From Parahoeflea halophila (GTDB taxonomy: Bacteria > Pseudomonadota > Alphaproteobacteria > Rhizobiales > Rhizobiaceae), in the NCBI RefSeq assembly GCF_900220985.1, contig NZ_OCPC01000006.1, positions 79,256 through 143,255 of the forward strand: a DNA stretch of 64,000 nucleotides, written 5' to 3'. Below, in pieces: positions 24,890 through 33,070 of the stretch; positions within the stretch are counted from its first letter, which is position 1, and every line of letters begins with the position of its first letter. The translations under genes were made by a program, and so were the position numbers. A model generated the notes under the pieces. It saw only the letters and a list, made by a program, of their open reading frames with translations. It had not been told where the DNA came from and searched no databases.

Positions 24890-25402
24890 CTACTTCTCGA
24901 AGCGCTGCACCACCCATGAATAGCTGTCGGTGACCACATGAACCGGCTGACTGACAAGCGCCTTGACGCTCGCCTTTTCCGGCAGCGCTTCCCGGACCAG
25001 GTTTAGCACGCGCGTGGTGATGCCGGGTTCGGTCTCGGTCTCCGGTTCGGGCAATGCTGCCATCTCCTGGCCGAAGAGATTTTCCGGGCCGGCTTGCGGG
25101 ATATCGGCCTTCGGAACTTGCTGGTTGGATGCAACCGCTGTGCCGGAGGACAGCGGGTCCGGTAGTGCGGGCTCCTGCGCCGGTTCGTCGACAAGTTCTG
25201 CCAGACCGGTATCGCCGGGGGTCTGGCACACCGCGACGACAACCGGGTAGTTCAGGTCGGAGTAGGTGCTCAGCCTGTCTTCGGAAGCCGCGTCGCAGCT
25301 TTGTACGGTCGCCCAGCGTTCATCGCGCGTTTCGACAAAGTGACACTGCGTTGCCGAATCGTCACATCCCAGTATTGTCATGATGATAAGGGCGGCCTGC
25401 AT
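24890..25402 (-). CDS. Hypothetical protein with Cys-rich N-terminus
   Basis: A 170-residue protein. Residues 8-65 form a compact conserved-looking unit (MTILGCDDSATQCHFVETRD, WATVQSCDAASEDRL, NYPVVVAVC) with four cysteines that could form two disulfides; I believe this unit is widespread in rhizobia but recall no name. An acidic Pro/Glu-rich linker follows, then an amphipathic C-terminus (RVLNLVREALPEKASVKALV). GAGG 5 bases before ATG 25402 supports that start. No clear signal peptide, although the start is somewhat hydrophobic. Convergent with azlD. Confidence 0.7.
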   Translation of the reverse strand: MQAALIIMTILGCDDSATQCHFVETRDERWATVQSCDAASEDRLSTYSDLNYPVVVAVCQTPGDTGLAELVDEPAQEPALPDPLSSGTAVASNQQVPKADIPQAGPENLFGQEMAALPEPETETEPGITTRVLNLVREALPEKASVKALVSQPVHVVTDSYSWVVQRFEK

Positions 25403-25699
25403 GATAACCTCGTGGATCTGGAACTGGACCTGGAATGCTCATGGCGCTTCAATACCGCGAAAAAAAGGCAACGACTGCGACTTGCTGTCGGTCCGAAACC
25501 GATAACCGTCGCGGTTGGCTGGAAAACGCCGATGATCGGTTCTTTCGACCCGGACCTGTATCCCAGGCTTGTCGATGGTCCTTGCGCCCTGTCATTCAGA
25601 TAATGCGCTTGTTCAGATCTGGACAACAAGTCATTACTAATGTTGAATGTATCGGTTCTGCGCGACGCTGATCGGGCGGGCCCAACAGGAGGTTGCAGA

Positions 25700-26638
25700 T
25701 TGACCCAATTGACCGAAGAGGGCCGCAAGGCTCTTGCCGATATTGCAGCCCGTCATGGCGTCAGTGAAGACGGTGTCGAACATCTGCTGATGGCATTGAT
25801 CGCCGGACAGGGCACCCAGGCGCAATTCAATCATCCGGAGCTCGGCGGCATGGGCCAATGGTCCCAGGGCGGCATGACCATGGTCGGCGACATGTTCAAC
25901 AACGCGCTGAAGGCCAAAGTGGATGCGCTGTGCACGGACGTGGCGCAATCGATGCGGCAGTCGGCATTGCTGGACGTATCGTCAGCCCCGGCATCGCAGT
26001 CTCAATACCAGGGTGACGGCGCGAGCCTGTCTGTCGGCGGTGCAACGCCGGGCAACTGGTGGCCCGCGGGCCTTGGTCATGCGGCATCGAACGGTGCCCA
26101 GAACCAGATGCGTTATGCCTGGTTCCCCGACACTGCCCGTCTTGCCATCGATACCGGGGATGGAAAGGTCCGTGTTTACGATACGGCAGACCACCGCATC
26201 GGTGGTTTTTCGCAGCAGCAGTCAGCAGATCAGTCACTAAGCTTTACCTCCCAGTACGGACTGGTGAAGCTGTCCGATCTCAGGGAAATCGACCTGGAGC
26301 AGCCCGGTGACGCTGGCACCGGAGCGGTGAACGGGAAGAGTGGACCGGCCTTGTCTGAAGCGCTTCTGAAGGCGGCCAGCGAAACCCGTCCCGCCGCTCC
26401 ATCGCTGTCAGCCGCTGGCCCGGCCCCGGACAGTATTGAGCCGTTGCAGCCCAAAGCAACAACGCAAGACCCTCTCCGACTTGATGAAGCCGAGGCGAAA
26501 ACCGAGGCGGCGTCAGGTGCGGTGGACGAATTCGATATCTTCGCAAAGATCGAACGGTTGGCGAGCCTGCACGCCAGGGGCATTCTCAGCGATGAGGAAT
26601 TTCAGTCCAAGAAGGCCGAGTTGCTGGCAAGAATCTGA
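25700..26638 (+). CDS. SHOCT-domain protein
   Basis: A 312-residue protein of unknown function. Start is TTG 25700, decided by a perfect AGGAGG 7 bases upstream; an ATG at 25640 in the same frame lacks one and adds non-protein sequence. The N-terminal 60 residues (TQLTEEGRKALADIAARHGV SEDGVEHLLMAL) look like a helical domain; a Trp/Gly-rich centre (NWWPAGLGHAAS) and a beta-type segment (MRYAWFPDTARLAIDTGDGK) follow; the last 35 residues are a SHOCT domain (FAKIERLASLHARGILSDEE), a short oligomerisation or targeting module. No signal peptide. Confidence 0.82.
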   Translation: MTQLTEEGRKALADIAARHGVSEDGVEHLLMALIAGQGTQAQFNHPELGGMGQWSQGGMTMVGDMFNNALKAKVDALCTDVAQSMRQSALLDVSSAPASQSQYQGDGASLSVGGATPGNWWPAGLGHAASNGAQNQMRYAWFPDTARLAIDTGDGKVRVYDTADHRIGGFSQQQSADQSLSFTSQYGLVKLSDLREIDLEQPGDAGTGAVNGKSGPALSEALLKAASETRPAAPSLSAAGPAPDSIEPLQPKATTQDPLRLDEAEAKTEAASGAVDEFDIFAKIERLASLHARGILSDEEFQSKKAELLARI

Positions 26639-26655
26639 TGCCGGTCGCAGCAGTT

Positions 26656-27084
26656 TCAGTCAAGCGCGGCGCGGATCTTCCCGGCGTTGGCCTTCAGCAC
26701 ATCGGCATCTTCCATCGTGCCCGTATGCGGCTTCATCGCGACACCGTCAAAGCGCGGAATCACGTGCACATGCAGGTGAAACACCACCTGGCCGCCGGCA
26801 CTTTCGTTGAACTGCTGGATCGTCACCCCGTCGGCGGAGAAAGCCTTGATCACGGCGCGGGCCAGTTTCTGGGTGGTCTCCATCACCTGCGCCAGGCTGG
26901 AGGGGTCGACATCGAGAATGTTGCGCGCCGGAGCCTTCGGGATTACCAGGCAATGCCCGTCACCGCGCGGCATGATGTCCATGATCGCCAGCGTATGCTC
27001 GTCCTCGTAAAGACGCTCTGCCGGTAGTTCTCCGCGCAGAATTTTTGCAAACACATTGCTGTCGTCATACTGGGGCGCGGTCAT
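26656..27084 (-). CDS. HIT-family nucleotide hydrolase
   Basis: A 142-residue histidine-triad protein that hydrolyses or transfers nucleoside monophosphates (AMP-amino or dinucleoside substrates). The triad H103-x-H105-x-H107 is in QVVFHLHVHVIPRF; the N-terminal FAKILRGELPAERLYEDEHTL and IMPRGDGHCLVIPK are also family-typical. ATG 27084 with GGAG upstream. It converges with the SHOCT gene, leaving 17 bp between stops. Confidence 0.93.
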   Translation of the reverse strand: MTAPQYDDSNVFAKILRGELPAERLYEDEHTLAIMDIMPRGDGHCLVIPKAPARNILDVDPSSLAQVMETTQKLARAVIKAFSADGVTIQQFNESAGGQVVFHLHVHVIPRFDGVAMKPHTGTMEDADVLKANAGKIRAALD

Positions 27085-27193
27085 GGCGGGTCTCCATTTG
27101 ATCTTTTGACTTTGTTTTTATCCGGCCCGGAGCACGGGTCAAGCGCATGGGTCTAGCCCACGGGCCAAGCGCGTGGAAGAAGCGCCATGCGTG

Positions 27194-28432
27194 TCAGCCG
27201 TCGTCACCGTTCGCCGGGCGACTGCCCTTGCGGAACGGGCCGTGCTCGCTCAGCACCTGCCCGAAATGCGCCACATCCCGGCGTTCGCTGTCGAGATAGT
27301 CGGCGACTGCCCGCCTCAGCCCGGGGTGGTCGATATAGTGCGCCGAATGCGTTGTCGCCGGCAGGTAGCCGCGCGCCAGCTTGTGCTCACCCTGTGCCCC
27401 GGCCTCGACCCGGGCGAGCCCCCTGGCGATGGCGAAATCGATCGCCTGGTGATAGCAGACCTCGAAATGCAGGAACGGGTGATCCTCGACACATCCCCAG
27501 TGACGGCCGTAAAGACAATCTCCGCCGATGAAATTGATTGCCCCGGCAACATAGCGCCCGTCGCGCCTGGCCATCACCAGCAGCACATCCTCTGCCATGC
27601 GCTCGCCGATCAGCGAGAAAAACCGGCGCGTCAGATAGGGCCGCCCCCATTTGCGCCCGCCGGTGTCGATATAGAATTGGTAGAAGATGTCCCAGACAGT
27701 CTCGGTGAGATCCCGGCCGGTCAGCCACTCGATGCTGATGCCGTTTTCCAGCGCTGCCTTGCGTTCCTTCTTCAACTGCTTGCGCTTGCGCGAGGCGAGT
27801 GTCCCCAGAAAATCGTCGTAGTCTTCATAGCCGGTATTTTGAAAATGGAACTGCTGGTCGGTGCGGTGCAGATATCCCTCCGCCTCGAAGGCGGGGATCT
27901 CGGCTTCCGGCACGAAGGTAGCGTGCACCGAGGACAGCCCCAGCTGGGTGCAAAGCGAGCGGCCGCCTGCGGCCAGCGCCCGCCTGCGTGTGTCCGCTCC
28001 CGGTCCTGGCAACACCATCAGCCGCGGGCCGGTCGCGGGCGTGAACGGCGCGGAACATTGCAGCTTCGGATAATAGCGTCCGCCGGCCCGCTCAAACGCG
28101 TCTGCCCAGGCATGGTCGAACACGTACTCGCCCATCGAATGGCTTTTGACATAGGCCGGCATCGCCCCTTCCAACGCCCCGTCCGGAGCACGCAACACGA
28201 TGTGGCGTGGCAGCCATCCGGTCTCGGCCGACACCGAGCCCGATGCTTCAAGGGAAGACAGAAAAGCGTGACTTACGAACGGGTTATAGACGGTTCCGGA
28301 ATCAGGATCCGAGGCATCTGACTCAGTTTGTGAACCGCGGGAAGCGCCTCCCAGCCTGCTCCACTCTTCGGCGGCAACCGCCTCCATGCCCTCGACGGTC
28401 GACAACGTATGTTCGGGTGTATCAGTGCTCAT
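27194..28432 (-). CDS. DUF482/FemAB-like GNAT acyltransferase
   Basis: A 412-residue protein of the DUF482 (peptidogalycan biosynthesis/GNAT-fold) family. Typical segments: NPFVSHAFLSSLEASGSV, EYVFDHAWADAFERAGGRYY, PKLQCSAPFTPATGPRLM, the Lys-rich ASRKRKQLKKERKAA, and the C-terminal catalytic-like region FIGGDCLYGRHWGCVEDH then GAQGEHKLARGYLP. Substrate unknown; members have been proposed to N-acylate sugars or amino acids. ATG 28432 has GGAG just upstream. Part of a conserved rhizobial run with HIT and GDPD genes on the same strand, but gaps of about 80-110 bp leave operon structure open. Confidence 0.9.
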   Translation of the reverse strand: MSTDTPEHTLSTVEGMEAVAAEEWSRLGGASRGSQTESDASDPDSGTVYNPFVSHAFLSSLEASGSVSAETGWLPRHIVLRAPDGALEGAMPAYVKSHSMGEYVFDHAWADAFERAGGRYYPKLQCSAPFTPATGPRLMVLPGPGADTRRRALAAGGRSLCTQLGLSSVHATFVPEAEIPAFEAEGYLHRTDQQFHFQNTGYEDYDDFLGTLASRKRKQLKKERKAALENGISIEWLTGRDLTETVWDIFYQFYIDTGGRKWGRPYLTRRFFSLIGERMAEDVLLVMARRDGRYVAGAINFIGGDCLYGRHWGCVEDHPFLHFEVCYHQAIDFAIARGLARVEAGAQGEHKLARGYLPATTHSAHYIDHPGLRRAVADYLDSERRDVAHFGQVLSEHGPFRKGSRPANGDDG

Positions 28433-28510
28433 GCGTCTCCGTCCGGCGAAAACATTCCGCTCGCGATATCTCTGTTCGTCAACTTATGAACGCGACGCCA
28501 GTCGGCAAGG

Positions 28511-29248
28511 TCAGTCGTCTTCCGTCGTGTCGGGGTCGAAACCCTCGAACGTCATCTGGTCGGCATGGGCCCGGGTCTTTTCGCGCGCTTCGGCATCCCG
28601 CACCGTCCAGGTGATGACCGACATTCCCTGCGCGCATTGGGCTTCGACAAAGGCGTTGGGCAGATGGTGCACGCAATAGGATATGAAGTTCAGCCCCAGC
28701 TGCATGGCCTCCTCGTGAAGGAAGAAGGTTTCCGGCTTGACCCCTTCCGCCGTCAGGCCGAGCGGGCAGGTGGCGCCGCTGGCCTTGAGATCACGCAGCA
28801 GCGCATGGTCGAAGCTCATCAGCGCAACCGGCCCGTCATAGCCCTCCAGGCATTCGACCACGGCATCTGCAAAGCCGTCGTCATCGCCGGGCCGGCCCTT
28901 GAGTTCTATCACCAGGGTGACCTTGCCTGCGACCTGCTTGAGCAGCTGCGGCAGCGACGGAATTCGGTCGGCGGTGCCGCCGACAGTCAATTGCCCGAGC
29001 TCCTGGGACGTGCGGGCCCGCACGTCGCCGCGAAGTCCGCACAGCCGCTCGAGATCGTCATCATGAAACACCACCGGCACACCGTCGGCGGCAATGTGCA
29101 CGTCGCATTCGATCGCGTAGCCGGCGTCAATCGCACGCTGGAACGCGCTGGGTGTGTTTTCCCAGATCGTCTTGTTCATGTCGTGATAGCCGCGATGGGC
29201 AATGGGGCGGCTGATCAACCAGCTCATGTCTGTGGCGTCGTAGGGCAT
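28511..29248 (-). CDS. Glycerophosphodiester phosphodiesterase (UgpQ-like)
   Basis: A 245-residue GDPD TIM-barrel enzyme that cleaves glycerophosphodiesters to glycerol-3-phosphate and an alcohol. Active-site motifs: PIAHRGYHD (His/Arg), ENTPSAFQRAID (Glu), ECDVHIAADGVPVVFHDDDL (metal Glu/Asp, second His). No signal peptide, so it acts in the cytosol like UgpQ. The start could be ATG 29248 or ATG 29227 (MSWLISRPIAHRG). It begins 6 bp after the RidA gene stop, so they are co-transcribed. Confidence 0.92.
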   Translation of the reverse strand: MPYDATDMSWLISRPIAHRGYHDMNKTIWENTPSAFQRAIDAGYAIECDVHIAADGVPVVFHDDDLERLCGLRGDVRARTSQELGQLTVGGTADRIPSLPQLLKQVAGKVTLVIELKGRPGDDDGFADAVVECLEGYDGPVALMSFDHALLRDLKASGATCPLGLTAEGVKPETFFLHEEAMQLGLNFISYCVHHLPNAFVEAQCAQGMSVITWTVRDAEAREKTRAHADQMTFEGFDPDTTEDD

Positions 29249-29254
29249 CAGGGT

Positions 29255-29722
29255 CTATCCGATTTCGATGACGGCATCGATTTCAACCGCCGCGTTGAGC
29301 GGAAGACTGGCCATGCCGACAGCAGCGCGCGCATGCTTGCCCGCATCGCCAAGCAGTTCCGCAATCAGGTTCGAGGCTCCATTGATGACCAGATGCTGGT
29401 CGGTAAACGACGGTTCCGAGGCGACATAGCCGCTCAGCTTGATCACCCGCGCAATGCGGTTGAGGTCGCCGCCAAGCGCCGCCTTCGCCTGCGCCAGAAT
29501 ATTGATGGCGCACAACTCGGCAGCCCGTTGTCCGGTTTTGACGTCGACATCACGGCCAAGCAAGCCCTTGATCGCGATTGCTCCGTTTTCCATCGGCAAC
29601 TGGCCCGAAATGAACAGCTGCGAGCCGGTGATCACATAGGGCAGGTAGTTGGCGGCAGGGGCGGCGGCCTCGGGCAGCGTTATGCCGCGCGCCTCAAGGC
29701 GGGATTCAATCGTGTCGGTCAT
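29255..29722 (-). CDS. RidA-family enamine/imine deaminase
   Basis: A 155-residue RidA/YjgF-type protein, of the longer subgroup with an N-terminal SRLEARGITLPEAAAPAANYLPY. The RidA family hydrolyses reactive enamines made by PLP enzymes, sparing other enzymes damage. Motifs: LFISGQLPMENG, AAELCAINILAQAKAALGG, and ARAAVGMASLPLNAAVEIDA with the Arg that anchors the substrate. GGAG 7 bases before ATG 29722. First gene of a RidA-GDPD pair. Confidence 0.9.
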   Translation of the reverse strand: MTDTIESRLEARGITLPEAAAPAANYLPYVITGSQLFISGQLPMENGAIAIKGLLGRDVDVKTGQRAAELCAINILAQAKAALGGDLNRIARVIKLSGYVASEPSFTDQHLVINGASNLIAELLGDAGKHARAAVGMASLPLNAAVEIDAVIEIG

Positions 29723-29846
29723 CAGGGGCTCCAGGATCGCTTTGTTAAGGCTGCTCAAACGAATTGGCGGCTCATTCAAGTTCCGCCTCGCTTTTGCCAC
29801 CTCCGGTCATATAACATCGGCTCAGGATTCGACAGGAGAAAACCTG

Positions 29847-30665
29847 ATGCGCATGCTTGCGATTGTATCACTTGCCCTACTGGCCGCCCCGGCGGTATTG
29901 GCCACACCGGCGACGGCTGCGGGAGGGCTTGCGGCCCATCGCGCGGTCTATGATCTGTCGCTCAAGGATGCTTCGGACCGGTCTGGCATTTCCGGCATGG
30001 TCGGCCGGATGGTTTATGAATTCAACGGCTCCGCATGCGAGGGCTACACTGTCAGCTTCCGGTTTGTCACCGAGATCGCCACCGGCGAGGATTCGCGGCT
30101 GACCGACCAGCAGACCACGACTTTCGAAGATGTACGCAACGGCACCTTCAGCTTCGTCACCCGGTCCTATGTTGATCAGAAGCTCGACCACGAGATCCGC
30201 GGCTCGGCCGAAGTGAAGGGCGACGCGCTTGCCGTCGATCTCGAACAGCCCAGGAAGCTCGCGCTCGACCTTGCCATGGCGCATTTTCCGACCGAGCACA
30301 TGATTGAGCTGATCGACAAGGCCCGTAACGGTGAGCGGTTCTACGAATCGCGCATCTATGATGGCTCCGACGAAGGCGACAAGGCGATGATCACGACAAC
30401 GGTCCTGGGCGATAAGCAGCCGGCCGGGACCGACGACGCCGAAGCCGAGCGGGCAGGGGAGCTTGCCGATGATGCCTATTGGCCGGTTTCGATGTCCTAT
30501 TTCGAGGAAACCGCGGAAGGTGACGGCCTGCCGGTCTATTCCATCGCCTTCAAGCTATACGACAATGGCATCACCCGCGATCTCACCCTGGATTACGGCG
30601 ATTTCGTCCTGCAGGGACAGCTGGCCCAGCTCGAGCTCTACGATCCGGAGCCGTGCCAGGAGTAA
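29847..30665 (+). CDS. eipB: EipB/DUF1849 periplasmic envelope-integrity protein
   Basis: A 272-residue periplasmic protein of the DUF1849 family; the Brucella member EipB is a beta-spiral protein needed for envelope integrity. Signal peptide about 1-25 (cleaved after ATAA). The two cysteines expected to form the family disulfide are present: C64 (SACEGYT) and C270 (PEPCQE, third from the end). Other family parts: HRAVYDLSLKDASD, VTRSYVDQKLDHEIRG, and GLPVYSIAFKLYDNGITRDL. AGGAG before ATG 29847. Divergent from ridA, with 124 bp between starts. Confidence 0.93.
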   Translation: MRMLAIVSLALLAAPAVLATPATAAGGLAAHRAVYDLSLKDASDRSGISGMVGRMVYEFNGSACEGYTVSFRFVTEIATGEDSRLTDQQTTTFEDVRNGTFSFVTRSYVDQKLDHEIRGSAEVKGDALAVDLEQPRKLALDLAMAHFPTEHMIELIDKARNGERFYESRIYDGSDEGDKAMITTTVLGDKQPAGTDDAEAERAGELADDAYWPVSMSYFEETAEGDGLPVYSIAFKLYDNGITRDLTLDYGDFVLQGQLAQLELYDPEPCQE

Positions 30666-31169
30666 CCCGACGGCGGGGCCGGCATTGATGGCGGTAAATC
30701 CAGCGAGACCGTTGCAATTCTTCGACCTGCTCCGCGGTTGTGTTTTGAAAGAACGGGTCGCCGAATTTGCGATGTAGGGTCCACCCGGCAATGGGTGCGG
30801 CAATCCCAACCCGGCCCAGCACCGGCTCTATCCACACTGAGCTGAAGGCGGCTTGGCCGTTTCCTTCATCGGCGATGTCAAGAAAGGTCCGTATTTCACC
30901 GGGACGGTGGACAGCTTGGTGTTCGGCATCGGCCCTGACCGGCTGAGCACTGCACCGGTTGATCTCGCTGCCGCGATGGAGGGCGACGACTCGCGTGACG
31001 CGACCCGCACCGTGGCAGCGTCGGTTACCACGGTGAGCTGCAAACGGGCAGCGAGCGCTTGCCGCCGAGCGAGGCAGTCCCCGTACCGCGCGCGATTAAT
31101 CCAACCTCAATCATATACCGTCACCCTGACACCGCGCCGGCGAAACGTGCTGCGGAGTTCATCTGAAAC
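30666..31169. other. Gene-poor region with possible coding remnants
   Basis: No intact gene in 504 bases. The plus-strand frame from 30853 reads protein-like for about 40 residues (FIGDVKKGPYFTGTVDSLVF, then IGPDRLSTAPVDL) before decaying into Arg-rich sequence, and a minus-strand stretch near 30837-30715 reads AEQVEELQRSRW in places. These may be remnants of lost genes, but I cannot assign a family. The following gene begins with unusually AT-rich codons. Confidence 0.35.
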
Positions 31170-32873
31170 ATGAAGAAATATGATATAACTAATGGATATT
31201 ATTCAGTTTATGGTACGCTGACTGCCATTGTCGTCATCCTGGCTGCCTGCCTCAGCCTGCCCGTCGTTCTGCCCCTGGGAGAGAGTTTCTGGGACACCTA
31301 CATCTATATCGATGGTGCTCACCGCCTGTCTCTCGGCCAGGAAATCTACAGGGATTTCCATGCCCCGGTCGGCCCCCTCAACTACATTCTGTTCGGTCTG
31401 CTGAGTGCTGCTTTTCCCGATGCCAATGTAGTGCTCGTCATCCAGTGGAGCCTGATGCTGCTCACACTGCCGGTCGTCGCTGTGATCTGCCACCATGCGC
31501 TTGAGCGCGGCGCCATCGCGGCCTTCGGGCTGCTGCTGCCTTACCTCATGGTCTCGATCCTGCCGTTCAACATCATGTCCTGGAACGCGTTTCCCGGCGT
31601 CGACGGTTTTGCCTATTACAACCGGCACTCCGCAGTGCTTCTGTACCTTCTGGTCGCCACGCTGTTCTTTGTGCGCGGCCGCGCCGCGCTGATCGGTCTG
31701 GTCTCGGTCCTGTTGCTGACGCTCGCCTTCACCAAGATCAACGGGTTCGCGGTTGCTGGGCTGATGCTGGCGTTTGCCGCTGTCTCTCGCCGGATCGGCA
31801 TCGCCACCTCCGCAATCATCGCGGCGCTGTGTTTGTCTGTCGCCGCCGTGCTGGAAGTGCTCACCGGCAGCGTTTCGGCCTATCTGGGCTCGGTACTCCG
31901 GCTGCTTGCCAACAACGATGCGGTGCTCGTGGCCAATCTGTTTACAACCGTCAGCGCCCGCTTTGACGTGATTTTCGCGGCCTCGCTGTTCGCCGCCTAT
32001 CTTCTGGCCTCGCGTTTTTGGGGCGCGGGCAACCTGCTGGTGGCCTTCGATCACGATCATCCGCGGAAGCCAAGGCCGAACCGGCTTGATCAGGATTGGC
32101 TCTGGCTGGGTGTCATGATTGTCGCCGACATCCTGTTCGAATCGCAGAATTTTGGCGGTGCAGCCTTTGTCTCGGTATGGCCGTTTCTGCTCGTGCTGTT
32201 ACTCGCCACCGCACCCGAGCGCCGGACGCGGCTGTCGCCCCTTGTCGTGCTGATTGCGTTGGTCGTGCTTCCCACCATCACCAAGATGCTGCACTCGACG
32301 GCACGTGCCGTCGCCACCTCAGTACGGGATGTCTCCATCGCCACCAGAAACCTGCCTGAAAGCATGCGCTTCAGCGCCAAGGCCCTGACCGTCGATGCCG
32401 CCCGAAAAGCCCGGCCAATCCTTGTCGGCGGCCGTGAGACCTATCAGGCCTACGCGGACGCCAACATATTGCCGGCCTACTGGCTTTATTTCGATCACCG
32501 GTTCCAGGTTACCGTGCTTGAGACCATGGATGAGGCGATCGGGGCGCTCCGCGACCGTGAAGCCCGGCTCGGGCGCCATTACGAGGTCATCGATGTGCGC
32601 GACTTCGCCAATCCCATCACCGCTGTGATGGGCCGCACCCCGGCGCGTGGGGTATCGATCGGCGGCGATCCTTTCCGTGCGGTCCTGCCGCTGACAGATG
32701 AGGAAGCGCAAGCGCTGTCGCAAACCGACATCGTTTTGCTGCCCACCTGTCCGGTGACCACAGCCCGCAAGAAGCTGCTCGCGGATTATGCCCGCGCCTA
32801 TGAGGGTTTTGAGCAGATTGAGCTGACCGATTGCTTCGACGCGCTCGAACACCCGCGCTACGCAACGCAGTAG
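31170..32873 (+). CDS. Polytopic membrane protein, possible GT-C glycosyltransferase-like
   Basis: A 567-residue inner-membrane protein with about ten hydrophobic helices up to residue 380, followed by a 185-residue soluble C-terminal part. The early loop FWDTYIYIDGAHRLSLGQEIYRDFHAPVGPLNY resembles the first periplasmic loop of GT-C mannosyl/arabinosyltransferases, where an acidic residue binds lipid-phosphate sugar; this is resemblance only. The first 15 codons (MKKYDITNGYYSVYG) are far richer in A/T than the rest. GGAG lies 12 bases before the ATG. Flanked by a gene-poor region; next gene 197 bp away. No function assigned. Confidence 0.65.
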   Translation: MKKYDITNGYYSVYGTLTAIVVILAACLSLPVVLPLGESFWDTYIYIDGAHRLSLGQEIYRDFHAPVGPLNYILFGLLSAAFPDANVVLVIQWSLMLLTLPVVAVICHHALERGAIAAFGLLLPYLMVSILPFNIMSWNAFPGVDGFAYYNRHSAVLLYLLVATLFFVRGRAALIGLVSVLLLTLAFTKINGFAVAGLMLAFAAVSRRIGIATSAIIAALCLSVAAVLEVLTGSVSAYLGSVLRLLANNDAVLVANLFTTVSARFDVIFAASLFAAYLLASRFWGAGNLLVAFDHDHPRKPRPNRLDQDWLWLGVMIVADILFESQNFGGAAFVSVWPFLLVLLLATAPERRTRLSPLVVLIALVVLPTITKMLHSTARAVATSVRDVSIATRNLPESMRFSAKALTVDAARKARPILVGGRETYQAYADANILPAYWLYFDHRFQVTVLETMDEAIGALRDREARLGRHYEVIDVRDFANPITAVMGRTPARGVSIGGDPFRAVLPLTDEEAQALSQTDIVLLPTCPVTTARKKLLADYARAYEGFEQIELTDCFDALEHPRYATQ

Positions 32874-33070
32874 CCCCGTTGCGAACACTCACTGTCCGGC
32901 CATAGGCCCTGGCCCCCTGCCAATCCGGCGCTTGACGGCAATTCAAGCGATGAAGGAACCTGGCAGCCGGGTGGACTGGGCCGTTGCACTGTGGCATGAG
33001 GCCCGCTCTTTTGCGGACGGCAATCCTCTATGCCCGCATCCATTTTCTCAAAGACTGTTGGAGCAACGCC

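Noticed and set aside
28565-29953. A 462-codon plus-strand frame across the GDPD and RidA genes
   Set aside because: Both genes on the minus strand have intact motifs; the plus frame is His/Arg/Gln-rich and unrelated to any family I know.
30853-31173. Plus-strand frame upstream of the polytopic membrane protein gene
   Set aside because: Only the first 40 residues look protein-like and no family could be named, so it is noted as a possible remnant and not as a gene.
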